DNA of 64,000 nucleotides. It comes from an uncultured Clostridia bacterium (GTDB lineage Bacteria > Bacillota > Clostridia > Oscillospirales > Acutalibacteraceae). Each line of letters starts with the position of its first letter. Positions within the stretch are counted from its first letter, which is position 1. Shown one piece after another: positions 1 through 8,058 of the stretch. Under the pieces are notes generated by a model. The model was not told the DNA's origin. It was given only the letters and a program-made list of their open reading frames with translations, and made no database searches. A program made the position numbers and the translations under genes. The DNA lies in contig CAMCHQ010000002.1 of the NCBI GenBank assembly GCA_945874765.1, forward strand, positions 124,001 through 188,000, written 5' to 3'.

Positions 1-2
1 GC

Positions 3-1295
3 TCGGGTATTCCGCAGGTCAGCGGTGAAGTTAAAGGGCATATTAATCCGAGCTGGTGGAGAGTAATTCTCGTTAAACTTTTGGGCGGTACCGCTTCTGT
101 CTTTTCGGGTCTTTCTCTCGGCAGAGAGGGTCCGAGCGTTCAGCTTGGCGGTATGGCGGCAAAAGGTGTTGCAAGGCTTACAAAGGCTGACAAAACGACA
201 GAACTTCGTATGATTAGCTGCGGCGCCGGTGCGGGTATGGCGGCGGCATTTAACGCTCCCTTGGCAGGCACAATGTTTGTCCTTGAAGAAATTCATCACA
301 CATTTGACAAAAGCCTTCTTTGTATGGGCATTGTTTCAGCCGTAACAGCCGATTATATTTCAAAACTTTTCTTCGGTCAAAATACCGTGTTTAATTATGA
401 TACGGTTAATTTTCCGCTTAAATATTATTGGCTCTTGATTATAATGGGCTTTTTCCTCGGTCTTTGCGGCTGTGCATATAACGTTTGTATGGGCAAGGCT
501 CAGGATTTATACAAAAAAATTAAAATTCCGAATTATGTTAAAATGCCAATTATATTTATTTTCAGCGGTGTAGTCGGTCTTGTTATGCCTCAAATCCTTT
601 GCGGCGGTCACAGTATGGAGATTATTCTTCTTAAAGAAAATCCGTCGCTTACATATTTGATTGTTCTTTTGACTACTAAGTTTTTGTTCGGTGCTGTCTG
701 CTTTGCAAGCGGTGCACCCGGCGGAACACTTTATCCTCTTTGTATTTTGGGCGCATATATGGGCGCTATTTTCGGAACTGTCAGCGTTAATTCGTTTAGC
801 GCAATCACTCCCGCTATGTGGGAGGAATTTGTTGTAATCGGTATGGCAGGTCTTTTCTCGTCTATCGTAAGAAGCCCGATAACAGGTATTGTTCTTGTGT
901 TTGAACTTACGGGTAATATGAATAATATTCTTCCGCTTGCCGTTGTAAGTTTAATAAGCTATGCAACCGCTAATTTTATCGGTGTTACTCCGTTTTATGA
1001 ATTTCTTTTTGAAAGAATTGTCAGCACGTCTCACGAAAAGCCGAAATTCTTTGAAACTAACGAAAAGGTGCTTGAAACATATACAATTCCCGTCGGCAGT
1101 CCTATTTCAAGAAAGAAAATTATGGATATCGACTGGGGCAAGCACTGTGTTGTTGTAAGCATTGAACGTGACGGCGTATCAATTACCCCTAAGGGTGACA
1201 CGGTTATTAAAGAGGGCGACGAAATAGTTGTTCTCGTAAGTCAGCGCCGTTTCTCACGTGATATAGCAAAACTTGAACATATGATAAAGGGCTAA
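3..1295 (+). CDS. ClC-type chloride channel/transporter with C-terminal TrkA-C domain, 5' truncated by the window edge
   Basis: An integral membrane protein of the ClC family, which moves chloride or exchanges it for protons. The reading frame is open from the first bases and encodes the selectivity motif SGIPQV at once, followed by GREGPSVQLGG, so the N-terminal helices lie before the window. A TTG at 81 is in frame but internal, not a start. Many hydrophobic segments follow. The last 75 or so residues form a soluble TrkA-C (RCK_C) regulatory domain ending in a stop at 1293-1295. This architecture is common in Clostridia. The next gene starts 3 bases later, so the two are probably cotranscribed. 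The family call is secure. Whether it is a channel or an antiporter cannot be told here. Confidence 0.9.
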   Translation, partial: SGIPQVSGEVKGHINPSWWRVILVKLLGGTASVFSGLSLGREGPSVQLGGMAAKGVARLTKADKTTELRMISCGAGAGMAAAFNAPLAGTMFVLEEIHHTFDKSLLCMGIVSAVTADYISKLFFGQNTVFNYDTVNFPLKYYWLLIIMGFFLGLCGCAYNVCMGKAQDLYKKIKIPNYVKMPIIFIFSGVVGLVMPQILCGGHSMEIILLKENPSLTYLIVLLTTKFLFGAVCFASGAPGGTLYPLCILGAYMGAIFGTVSVNSFSAITPAMWEEFVVIGMAGLFSSIVRSPITGIVLVFELTGNMNNILPLAVVSLISYATANFIGVTPFYEFLFERIVSTSHEKPKFFETNEKVLETYTIPVGSPISRKKIMDIDWGKHCVVVSIERDGVSITPKGDTVIKEGDEIVVLVSQRRFSRDIAKLEHMIKG

Positions 1296-1298
1296 GAT

Positions 1299-2627
1299 AT
1301 GAAAATCAGTTTTGAAAATGCAAAAGAGATAAAAACTCTTAAAGGCTTCGGCGGTTCTGCGTGCTGGTGGTCGCCTCAGGTAAAAAGCGAAAAAACAGCA
1401 GATGAAATCGCAAATCTTCTGTACGGTGACGACGGCCTTAAAATGAATATTTACCGCTTTAATGTCGGCGGCGGATATGAAAAAGATAATTTAAGAATCG
1501 AAAATCCGTGGCGATATGTTGAAAGCTTTATGAATAAAGACGGCACGTTTGATTACTCAAAGGATAAATATGCCGTTAAAATGATGAAAAAATGCTTAAA
1601 ACTCGGCAATATCGATACGCTTATATTTTTTGCCAATTCTCCCCATTTTACACAAACTGTAACGGGGCAGACAAGCGGCGGTTTTACCGAGCATTTTTCA
1701 AATCTTGATAAGTCGAAATATGAAGATTTTGCAAAATACTTAATTGATATTGCAGAGCATTTTATCAAAGAGGGATATCCTGTTAAATACATCAGCCCGA
1801 TTAATGAGCCTCAATGGAAATGGGGCGGTGAAAGTGTTTGGCAGGAGGGCTGTCATTATGAGCCCAAAGAGGTTTACGATTGTTTTTTGGAATTTGCAAA
1901 GGAACTCGAAAAGCGTAAATCATCTCTTAAACTTTACGGTCCCGAAAGCGGTAACATCAAAGACCACACAAAAGAGTATTATAAACTTTTATCGTCAAAT
2001 GAGCTTATTATGAAATATCTTGACACCTTTGCTTATCATTCATACGGCTCTGACGAAAATGTCGGCGAAAAGGTTGAATTCGGCAAATGGGCAAAGAAAA
2101 ATATTAAAACTCCACGCTTTGATATGAGTGAGTGGTGTGAGCTTCCGTGTAAGCATGATACAAAATCTGTTGAATCATCTCTCATTATGGCACGCATTAT
2201 AGGGGAAGATTTAATATATACGGGCGTTGACAGCTGGAGTGCTTGGGTTTGTGTAAATCAATGGGATAATTACAGCGACGGCTTTTTAGTCGCAAAGGAC
2301 GATTTTTCCGATTATTATGTTGCAAAGCGCTATTACGCTATGGCTCATTTTTCAAAATATATTCACAAAGGTTCAAAAAGTCTTGATATTGATTTTAATA
2401 CTTCCCGTGGCTTTTCTGTTTTTGCTTTTGAAATAAATGAAAGCAAAAAGGCGATTGTCGCAGTCAATAACAGCAAGGCAAAAAGGACGCTTGAATTTGA
2501 CAAGGTCTTTAATGATTGCGATTTTATTGAAACAACGCAGTCGTTCAACCTTAAAGAAACCAAAATGCAAAATGTCAAAAAGCTTGATATTAAGCCTATG
2601 TCGCTTGTGACGGTAATATTAAAATAA
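1299..2627 (+). CDS. Glycoside hydrolase, GH30-like (endo-beta-1,6-galactanase type), cytoplasmic
   Basis: A 442-residue (beta/alpha)8-barrel glycosidase. The motif SPINEPQW places the catalytic acid/base at E170, and DMSEWCELP places the probable nucleophile at E278, the clan GH-A arrangement. The early GFGGSACWW stretch and the C-terminal beta-sandwich region (about 370-442) fit GH30, subfamily 5-like, which cleaves beta-1,6-galactan. There is no signal peptide, so it probably acts in the cytoplasm on imported oligosaccharides. An AAGGG motif sits 8 bases before the ATG, and the ClC gene ends 3 bases upstream. Substrate is inferred from family resemblance only; another GH30 activity is possible. 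Confidence 0.75.
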   Translation: MKISFENAKEIKTLKGFGGSACWWSPQVKSEKTADEIANLLYGDDGLKMNIYRFNVGGGYEKDNLRIENPWRYVESFMNKDGTFDYSKDKYAVKMMKKCLKLGNIDTLIFFANSPHFTQTVTGQTSGGFTEHFSNLDKSKYEDFAKYLIDIAEHFIKEGYPVKYISPINEPQWKWGGESVWQEGCHYEPKEVYDCFLEFAKELEKRKSSLKLYGPESGNIKDHTKEYYKLLSSNELIMKYLDTFAYHSYGSDENVGEKVEFGKWAKKNIKTPRFDMSEWCELPCKHDTKSVESSLIMARIIGEDLIYTGVDSWSAWVCVNQWDNYSDGFLVAKDDFSDYYVAKRYYAMAHFSKYIHKGSKSLDIDFNTSRGFSVFAFEINESKKAIVAVNNSKAKRTLEFDKVFNDCDFIETTQSFNLKETKMQNVKKLDIKPMSLVTVILK

Positions 2628-2630
2628 TGC

Positions 2631-2659
2631 TTGACATATAATTGTATTTTTGTTATAAT
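2631..2659 (+). promoter_or_regulatory. Sigma-A promoter of the rpsF-ssb-rpsR operon
   Basis: A perfect consensus pair: TTGACA at 2631-2636 and TATAAT at 2654-2659 with a 17-base spacer. It starts 3 bases after the GH30 stop codon, so transcription of the ribosomal operon is independent of the upstream gene. Confidence 0.9.
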
Positions 2660-2664
2660 AACTC

Positions 2665-2732
2665 AGCTTTGTAAAAACAAAGCAATCCTTGCTTGTACGA
2701 AATGTGCAGGCCAAAAGACCAAAAGGAGGTGC
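2665..2732 (+). promoter_or_regulatory. rpsF operon leader with hairpin; possible S6:S18 autoregulatory leader
   Basis: The leader between the promoter and rpsF folds a clear hairpin, GCTTTG-loop-CAAAGC near 2667-2684. A second imperfect stem around a GAAA loop follows near 2690-2714, before the AAAGGAGGTG ribosome binding site. Many bacterial rpsF leaders are bound by the S6:S18 dimer to repress the operon, and position and structure fit. I cannot confirm the specific recognition bulge by eye. Confidence 0.4.
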
Positions 2733-2738
2733 TGAAGA

Positions 2739-3029
2739 ATGGCATTAAAAAATTATGAAATCGTAATGGTTTTCTCTCTTGCAAACGGAGAAGAAGCAGT
2801 TGAGGTTTTAAAGCAGAAGTTTACTGACCTCATCGCAAAGCATGGCACTCTCGGCAATGTTGAGGAATGGGGTAAGCGTAAGCTTGCATATCCTATCAAC
2901 TATGAAAACGATGGCTATTACATTGTTATCGATTTCACAAGTGATGAAGCATTCCCGCAGGAGCTTGACCGTGTTATCAACATTACAGACGGCGTACTTC
3001 GTTCATTAATCGTTGCTAAAGGCGAATAA
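2739..3029 (+). CDS. rpsF: 30S ribosomal protein S6
   Basis: A 96-residue small-subunit protein that binds 16S rRNA as a heterodimer with S18. The N-terminal KNYEIVMVFSL strand and the internal EEWGKRKLAYPI segment are diagnostic, and the length is standard. It has a strong AAAGGAGGTG ribosome binding site. It is the first gene of the conserved rpsF-ssb-rpsR operon, 15 bases before ssb. Confidence 0.97.
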   Translation: MALKNYEIVMVFSLANGEEAVEVLKQKFTDLIAKHGTLGNVEEWGKRKLAYPINYENDGYYIVIDFTSDEAFPQELDRVINITDGVLRSLIVAKGE

Positions 3030-3044
3030 TAGGAGGGATTTATA

Positions 3045-3476
3045 ATGATCAATTCTGTTGTTCTTATGGGCAGATTAACTTATGAGCCGGAGCTTAAAAC
3101 TACAACAAGCGGTCTCTCGGTTATTCGTTTCCAAATGGCTGTTGACAGAAATTATCAGTCACAGGGACAGGAAAGACAGGCTGACTTTATTGACGTAGTT
3201 GCTTGGCGCCAAACTGCTGAATTTATTTCTCGTTATTTCCACAAAGGTTCAATGATTGCTGTCGAGGGTTCAATCCAGACAAACAATTTCACCGACCGTG
3301 ACGGAAACAAGAGAAAATCCGTAGAAGTTGTTGCAAATCAGGTTTCTTTTTGTGGCTCAAAGGCAGAGAATCAGGGTACAAATCCTGCTTTTTCACAGCC
3401 TGCACCGAGTTACTCAACAGCTGATAATACAGATTTTGAAGAAATCGTTGATGATGACGACGACTTACCATTTTAA
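3045..3476 (+). CDS. ssb: Single-stranded DNA-binding protein
   Basis: A 143-residue SSB that coats single-stranded DNA during replication, recombination and repair. Residues 1-105 form the OB fold (start MINSVVLMGRLTYEPEL, then the FIDVVAWR strand). A disordered S/N/P-rich linker follows. The acidic tip ends DDDDLPF, the peptide that recruits partner enzymes. It lies between rpsF and rpsR, the classic Gram-positive order, with an AGGAGG site before the ATG. Confidence 0.97.
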   Translation: MINSVVLMGRLTYEPELKTTTSGLSVIRFQMAVDRNYQSQGQERQADFIDVVAWRQTAEFISRYFHKGSMIAVEGSIQTNNFTDRDGNKRKSVEVVANQVSFCGSKAENQGTNPAFSQPAPSYSTADNTDFEEIVDDDDDLPF

Positions 3477-3491
3477 AGGAGGAAACTAATT

Positions 3492-3731
3492 ATGGCATAT
3501 AACAGAGCCGGTGGTCCACGTAAGGGCCGCAAGAAGGTTTGCGTTTTTTGTGTAGAAAAAGTTGATGAAATCGACTACAAAGATGTTACAAGACTTAAGA
3601 GATTTGTATCAGAGAGATCAAAGATTCTTCCTCGCCGTGTAACAGGCACTTGCGCAAAGCATCAGAGAGAGCTTACTACTGCTATTAAGAGAGCAAGACA
3701 TTTAGCTCTTCTCCCTTACACATCAGACTAA
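3492..3731 (+). CDS. rpsR: 30S ribosomal protein S18
   Basis: A 79-residue small-subunit protein that partners with S6 on the 16S rRNA platform. The GRKKVCVFC start and the C-terminal [22 protein letters not shown] segment are characteristic. The two cysteines in VCVFC and the one in GTCAKH are the kind seen in zinc-binding versions. It is the last gene of the operon, followed at once by an intrinsic terminator. Confidence 0.97.
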   Translation: MAYNRAGGPRKGRKKVCVFCVEKVDEIDYKDVTRLKRFVSERSKILPRRVTGTCAKHQRELTTAIKRARHLALLPYTSD

Positions 3732-3740
3732 TAAGTAATT

Positions 3741-3768
3741 AAAGGACACTTTTCAGTGTCCTTTTTTG
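3741..3768 (+). terminator. Intrinsic terminator after rpsR
   Basis: A perfect 9-bp stem, AAGGACACT (3742-3750) with AGTGTCCTT (3755-3763), a TTTC loop and a following T run. It overlaps the in-frame GTG at 3756, which argues that the next gene starts further downstream. Confidence 0.92.
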
Positions 3769-3782
3769 ATATAGGTGATGAA

Positions 3783-4268
3783 ATGATAAGTATTAGAAAA
3801 TATAACGATAACGATATAGAAGAAATGGCTCAAATTTGGAATGAGGTTGTAAACGACGCTGTCGCTTTCCCTCAGATTGAGCCTCTCGGCGATGACGCTA
3901 AGGAATTTTTCGCATCCCAAAGCTACTGCGGTGTTGCCCAAAATGACGAGACGGGGGAGATAGTGGGAATGTATATTCTTCACCCGAACAACGTCGGAAG
4001 ATGCGCTCATATTTCAAATGCAAGTTTTGCCGTATCCTCAAAGTGCAGGGGAGAGCATATAGGTGAAAAACTTGTTTGTGACTGCCTTGAAAATGCAAAA
4101 GCACTTGGCTTTAAAATTATGCAGTTTAACGCCGTAGTGAGCACCAATGTTCACGCACGTCATCTTTATGAACGTCTTGGCTTTAATAAGCTCGGCACTA
4201 TTCCCGCAGGCTTTATGCTCAAAGACGGTGAATATGAAGATATTTGCGTATATTATAAAACACTTTGA
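3783..4268 (+). CDS. GNAT-family N-acetyltransferase
   Basis: A 161-residue acetyl-CoA-dependent acyltransferase of the GNAT fold. The acetyl-CoA binding region is the KCRGEHIGEKLV segment (a variant of the R/Q-x-x-G-x-G/A loop). A later strand, MQFNAVVSTNVHARHLYERLGF, is typical of amino-group acetyltransferases. I place the start at ATG 3783, which follows AGGTGATG, because the in-frame GTG at 3756 lies inside the rpsR terminator. The substrate is unknown. It is monocistronic, flanked by terminators on both sides. Confidence 0.88.
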   Translation: MISIRKYNDNDIEEMAQIWNEVVNDAVAFPQIEPLGDDAKEFFASQSYCGVAQNDETGEIVGMYILHPNNVGRCAHISNASFAVSSKCRGEHIGEKLVCDCLENAKALGFKIMQFNAVVSTNVHARHLYERLGFNKLGTIPAGFMLKDGEYEDICVYYKTL

Positions 4269-4277
4269 TTATATAGA

Positions 4278-4314
4278 AAGACCTTGAAAGCGTAAAACTT
4301 TCAAGGCCTTTTTT
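4278..4314. terminator. Bidirectional terminator between GNAT and DUF2339 genes
   Basis: Stem CCTTGAAAG (4282-4290) with CTTTCAAGG (4298-4306), followed by seven T on the plus strand. A short A-rich stretch before the stem supplies a weaker U tract for the minus strand. It sits between two convergent genes. Confidence 0.8.
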
Positions 4315-6896
4315 TATTGCTCTTTTTTATTGCCGTCGGTGATGTTTGATACTTCATTTTCGAGTTTTTTGCTGAATTTTTGATATACAAACGAAATGAC
4401 TATCAATATAGCGCCGAATGCAAAGTATGATAAAATTTTCCACGTTGATTCAAGCGACCTTGTATCTATAAAGCAAAGTTTTGCAAAGGTGCAAAGTATA
4501 ATTGCAAGACCGCTGGAACGCACAATTGTGTAATTCTTTTTGAAACCTACAAAGAGAAGTATTATTGATACAAGAATGTAAATTGTGCTGATTATTGCAC
4601 TTGAAAATTCAACGCCGAACTGCGCCATAACCATTGAAGTTATGAGTGCCAAAGCGGAAATTGAGGTCATCAGTGTAAATATCCAAACGCTTGATGAATG
4701 GCGGTTAATCGCACTGCTGATACATTTTGCAAAGAATATGCCGACTGCAATATTTACGGCTATAAGTAAAATTAAATTAAATATTTTAAGTGAAGCGTTA
4801 TTTGCTTCTTCGTGATAATAATTGATTATATAATCGTAATTTTCAAAAAGGTTCAGCCTTATAACGGTAATCGGCATTAATATTATACCGAGAATATCGC
4901 TGAAAATGAGTGACGCATTATTTTTTAACACACCCATACGAATTATCAGCGCAATGCACAGTGCAAAGATTATACCCATTGAAACGTTTGTAAATGCACT
5001 GGTATATTTTATTGCCGGACTTTTGATTATTATGCCGTAGATAAATTCAAGATACGAGAAAGTGAAAATTGCCATAACTGTTTCAATAATCTTGTAAGGC
5101 GAATTGTCTTTTGCGGTGATTAAGCCGAATAATGTGTAGCTTATTGCCGATATTAGAATTACCGTGAAAACAGCAACAGCCAAAAGTGATGAATATTTGC
5201 CGACTGAATTATAGTAAATTCCAAATGCGAAAGAGAGAAGCATACAGATAAATCCGGCAATTTCGCTGATTTGGATTTTCTTTTTGATTGAGAATATCGC
5301 AAGAAGCGAACCCTCAATTGCCCAAGCGATAGGCGCATAGCGCAAGCCGAACATATATGGCACAATCAGCATTGAAAATACGAGTGCGCTCAAAGATGAA
5401 ATAATCGTTGCGGCTTTTGAAATATTGTCGCCTTTTTCCGATTTGTTGATTTTTGAAAACAGGAATATGTAAAGGCAAGTGAACACCAAAAATACTATTC
5501 CGACAATTCTGTTTGCAAGCGCACTTTCAAAGCAGTGGTAAAGCGTAACTCCTATGCTTATTGCACCGGCTATTGTATTTAAGCCGAGCAAAACGGTGTC
5601 CTGCACTTCAAGTTCTTTGTTCGAAATGATTTTTCCGCTTGGCATTGCAAGATAAATGATGAATGAAATAATCGAAAATGCTGCCGAAAGAGGCAGGGCA
5701 TATGAATATCCGCCGAGGTCTTTGAGTGCCCAGGCGCAAGCGCCAATACCGCCGACTGATGTCATATGAAGTGCAAACGATATAAACTGCGCCGCATACC
5801 ATTTTTTATTGTATGTCATTATGAAAACAACTATTGCAAGCAGGCAAAAATATGCGCTTGATACAGGTAAAAACATATTGTCGCTTGCCGCCTTGCCGAA
5901 GCTGATTAAATAAAGCACAACTACAGGCAGATATCCGCCGATTGAGGCAAATATACAGACAATTTGATTTTTCGTCTGCATTGAAAGCAAAATTGCCGCA
6001 GCCGTCACTATAATGCAAAGCACAAATGTAAGTCTTGCCGAGAAAACGTCAAATGCAAAATATCCCGACGCAGTAGCCGCATATAAAACGGCAACGCCAC
6101 CGCTTATAAGTGCTGTTGAAAAAACATTCTTTTCCTTTTTGTAAAACAGTTCGCCGATTGTGACAAGCGCACCGCCGAGAATGTATATAAGCAAGCACTT
6201 GAACAGGTCGGACATATGAAGATAAGCGTACCTGCCGACAAGGATAATGCCGATTATAAAAAGAAGAATACCCGCCTTGCTCAGCACATTTAAGCCGATG
6301 AACGATTCAAGGCTTCTTTGTTTTAGTGACGCTTTCTTCTCTGTTTCGCTTAACGGTTCGTCTTTGAGCCTTTCGCCGACTTTGTTGTTGGTTTGGCGAA
6401 GATTGTTAAATTGCTCGTTTGAATATTTTTCGAGATTTTCTCTTTTTTGCTCAAATTCCTTTTTGAGATTGAGAAATTTATTTAATATTTCGTCATATTC
6501 GCCGTCGGCTAAAGTGTTGATGGCTTTTATTGTTTCGTCAAGGCTCTTTTCGCACCCTTTGCTGTACTCGTCAAGCCTGCTTTTTACTCCTTTTTCACCC
6601 GTGTAATACATTTTATCAATGTCTTTTTGAACACGTGAAAATGCGTTTAATTTTTCATTTGCAAGCTTTTTGAAAAGAGCGCTTTTTGTGTTTGTAAGTT
6701 CCTTTTTTAACTGCTCGTTTTCATTTGAAAGGGCAGAATTTTTTTCTTTTACTTCTTTTATTTCACTGTTTAGGTATTCGTTTTGCTTGATTATTAAATC
6801 GTTGTCAATGGACTGCGCTTCATTTTTTAGGGATGATAAAATTTCTTCCTGCCGTTTAATAATGTCGTTTAAATTGTCTTTTCTATTTGTAGACAT
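4314..6896 (-). CDS. DUF2339-type large polytopic membrane protein with N-terminal coiled coil
   Basis: About 860 residues. The first 190 are charged and helical with heptad-like repeats (two K/E-rich coiled-coil stretches). After that come some twenty or more hydrophobic segments arranged as in DUF2339 predicted membrane proteins. Function is unknown. I take the ATG at 6896 as the start because a GGAG site lies 10 bases before it and upstream in-frame codons are TTG and GTG. Its 5' end overlaps the 3' end of the XRE regulator gene by 14 bases, so the two are probably translationally coupled and work together. Confidence 0.8.
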   Translation of the reverse strand: MSTNRKDNLNDIIKRQEEILSSLKNEAQSIDNDLIIKQNEYLNSEIKEVKEKNSALSNENEQLKKELTNTKSALFKKLANEKLNAFSRVQKDIDKMYYTGEKGVKSRLDEYSKGCEKSLDETIKAINTLADGEYDEILNKFLNLKKEFEQKRENLEKYSNEQFNNLRQTNNKVGERLKDEPLSETEKKASLKQRSLESFIGLNVLSKAGILLFIIGIILVGRYAYLHMSDLFKCLLIYILGGALVTIGELFYKKEKNVFSTALISGGVAVLYAATASGYFAFDVFSARLTFVLCIIVTAAAILLSMQTKNQIVCIFASIGGYLPVVVLYLISFGKAASDNMFLPVSSAYFCLLAIVVFIMTYNKKWYAAQFISFALHMTSVGGIGACAWALKDLGGYSYALPLSAAFSIISFIIYLAMPSGKIISNKELEVQDTVLLGLNTIAGAISIGVTLYHCFESALANRIVGIVFLVFTCLYIFLFSKINKSEKGDNISKAATIISSLSALVFSMLIVPYMFGLRYAPIAWAIEGSLLAIFSIKKKIQISEIAGFICMLLSFAFGIYYNSVGKYSSLLAVAVFTVILISAISYTLFGLITAKDNSPYKIIETVMAIFTFSYLEFIYGIIIKSPAIKYTSAFTNVSMGIIFALCIALIIRMGVLKNNASLIFSDILGIILMPITVIRLNLFENYDYIINYYHEEANNASLKIFNLILLIAVNIAVGIFFAKCISSAINRHSSSVWIFTLMTSISALALITSMVMAQFGVEFSSAIISTIYILVSIILLFVGFKKNYTIVRSSGLAIILCTFAKLCFIDTRSLESTWKILSYFAFGAILIVISFVYQKFSKKLENEVSNITDGNKKEQ

Positions 6897-7902
6897 TTTC
6901 ACCAAGCTCCTTTCCTACCTCATATGCGCAGGAGGTGTTGTAGTCGTAAAAGTAAATTTTTTCTTTATCGTCTTTAAAAAATTCGCCGGGGCAAAATGAA
7001 GTTATATTAATATTGCTGATATCTTCATTTGATTTTAAACATATTATAATTCTTCTTGTTTTATTGCCGAGATAACGCTCGACAATTTTTTTCGATACGG
7101 CCTTTTTGTCTGCATTTATATAATCAATCAATTCGTTTTTATCGCCGTTGTAAAGCTCGTTTCCGAAAAGCAGACTGTTATGTTCGTAAAAGTTATTATT
7201 GATTATCGAACTTGCGTCTGTTTCAATGCTTTCAATATATTTTTTGTCACATTTTAAATAATTGACTTTTTCGTTTGCGTAATAATAATTTTTACCGCCT
7301 GCTTTAAGCGCCACGAAGTCTGAATATGCGTTGCAATAAATAAGAACTTTTTTCTTCTCTCCGCTTTTTGTGATATACGTTGCGTATTTTTGCTCGCAGG
7401 AGTTGAAGTCAAATTCGTGATTGACCGTATATTCAAGCTCTTTATATACGGGCACAAACTCTTTGTCGGCAAAAACTATTTTTGTTTTGCTTTGCGAAAG
7501 GTCGTTTATTTTATCATTTTGCGCCGTACTTTTTGTTAAAACCAAAGACACGCCGACAGCCAAAACAACAAAAATAATTGCAAAAGCGAATATATATTTT
7601 AATGCTTTTTTCTGCCTTTTGTTTATACCCTCTATTTGATTTTTGAGTTTATCATTCTCACTTTTTAAACTGTCGATTTCATTTTTACTGTCCTTTTGTT
7701 CAAAGCCTAAAATTTCGACTTTGTCAAGTTCAAGTATTTCGCACAATTTTATAAGTGATTCACGTCTCGGAGTAGATTCGCCGTTTTCCCACTTTGATAC
7801 GGCTTTGTTTGAAACGCCAAGCAAATCGCCAAGCTCTTTTTGAGACAAATTCTTTTTCTTTCTTGCTTCGCTTATTGTTTTGCTGAGTTTTTCACTGTCC
7901 AT
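6883..7902 (-). CDS. XRE-family helix-turn-helix regulator with single transmembrane anchor
   Basis: A 339-residue protein. Residues 7-62 are an XRE/Cro-type DNA-binding domain (LSQKELGDLLGVSNKAVSKW). A coiled coil covers about 68-95 and one transmembrane segment about 103-122. An extracytoplasmic domain without a family I recognise completes it. The layout suggests a membrane-tethered regulator that senses something outside the cell. An AAAGGAGGAAT site precedes the ATG. Its gene overlaps that of the DUF2339 membrane protein, the likely partner. A short palindrome upstream could be its own operator. Confidence 0.85.
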   Translation of the reverse strand: MDSEKLSKTISEARKKKNLSQKELGDLLGVSNKAVSKWENGESTPRRESLIKLCEILELDKVEILGFEQKDSKNEIDSLKSENDKLKNQIEGINKRQKKALKYIFAFAIIFVVLAVGVSLVLTKSTAQNDKINDLSQSKTKIVFADKEFVPVYKELEYTVNHEFDFNSCEQKYATYITKSGEKKKVLIYCNAYSDFVALKAGGKNYYYANEKVNYLKCDKKYIESIETDASSIINNNFYEHNSLLFGNELYNGDKNELIDYINADKKAVSKKIVERYLGNKTRRIIICLKSNEDISNINITSFCPGEFFKDDKEKIYFYDYNTSCAYEVGKELGENVYK

Positions 7903-7930
7903 TTCTATTCCTCCTTTGATATCTCTTTAA

Positions 7931-7942
7931 GTCAATAATGAC
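7931..7942. promoter_or_regulatory. Palindrome upstream of the XRE regulator, candidate operator
   Basis: GTCA-ATAA-TGAC, an interrupted palindrome about 30 bases before the start codon of the regulator. Position suits autoregulation. This is inference from symmetry only. Confidence 0.3.
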
Positions 7943-8015
7943 ATATAAAGGGTCTAAAATCAATGGAATTTTGTTGATTTTATAAATAATTTATTCTATT
8001 TTCAGTTCAAAACGG

Positions 8016-8052
8016 CAAAAAACAGCGATTGCCCGAATAAACAGGCAATCGC
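8016..8052 (-). terminator. Intrinsic terminator after the glycosyltransferase gene
   Basis: Stem GCGATTGCC (8025-8033) with GGCAATCGC (8044-8052). On the minus strand it is followed by a T-rich run at 8016-8023. It lies 6 bases beyond the stop codon of the minus-strand gene. Confidence 0.85.
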
Positions 8053-8058
8053 ATTTGA

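Noticed and set aside
81-83. TTG as the start of the ClC gene
   Set aside because: The frame is open upstream to the window edge and encodes the conserved SGIPQV selectivity motif before this codon, so the gene is truncated by the window.
3756-3758. GTG as the start of the GNAT gene
   Set aside because: It lies inside the 3' arm of the rpsR terminator; ATG 3783 has a proper ribosome binding site.
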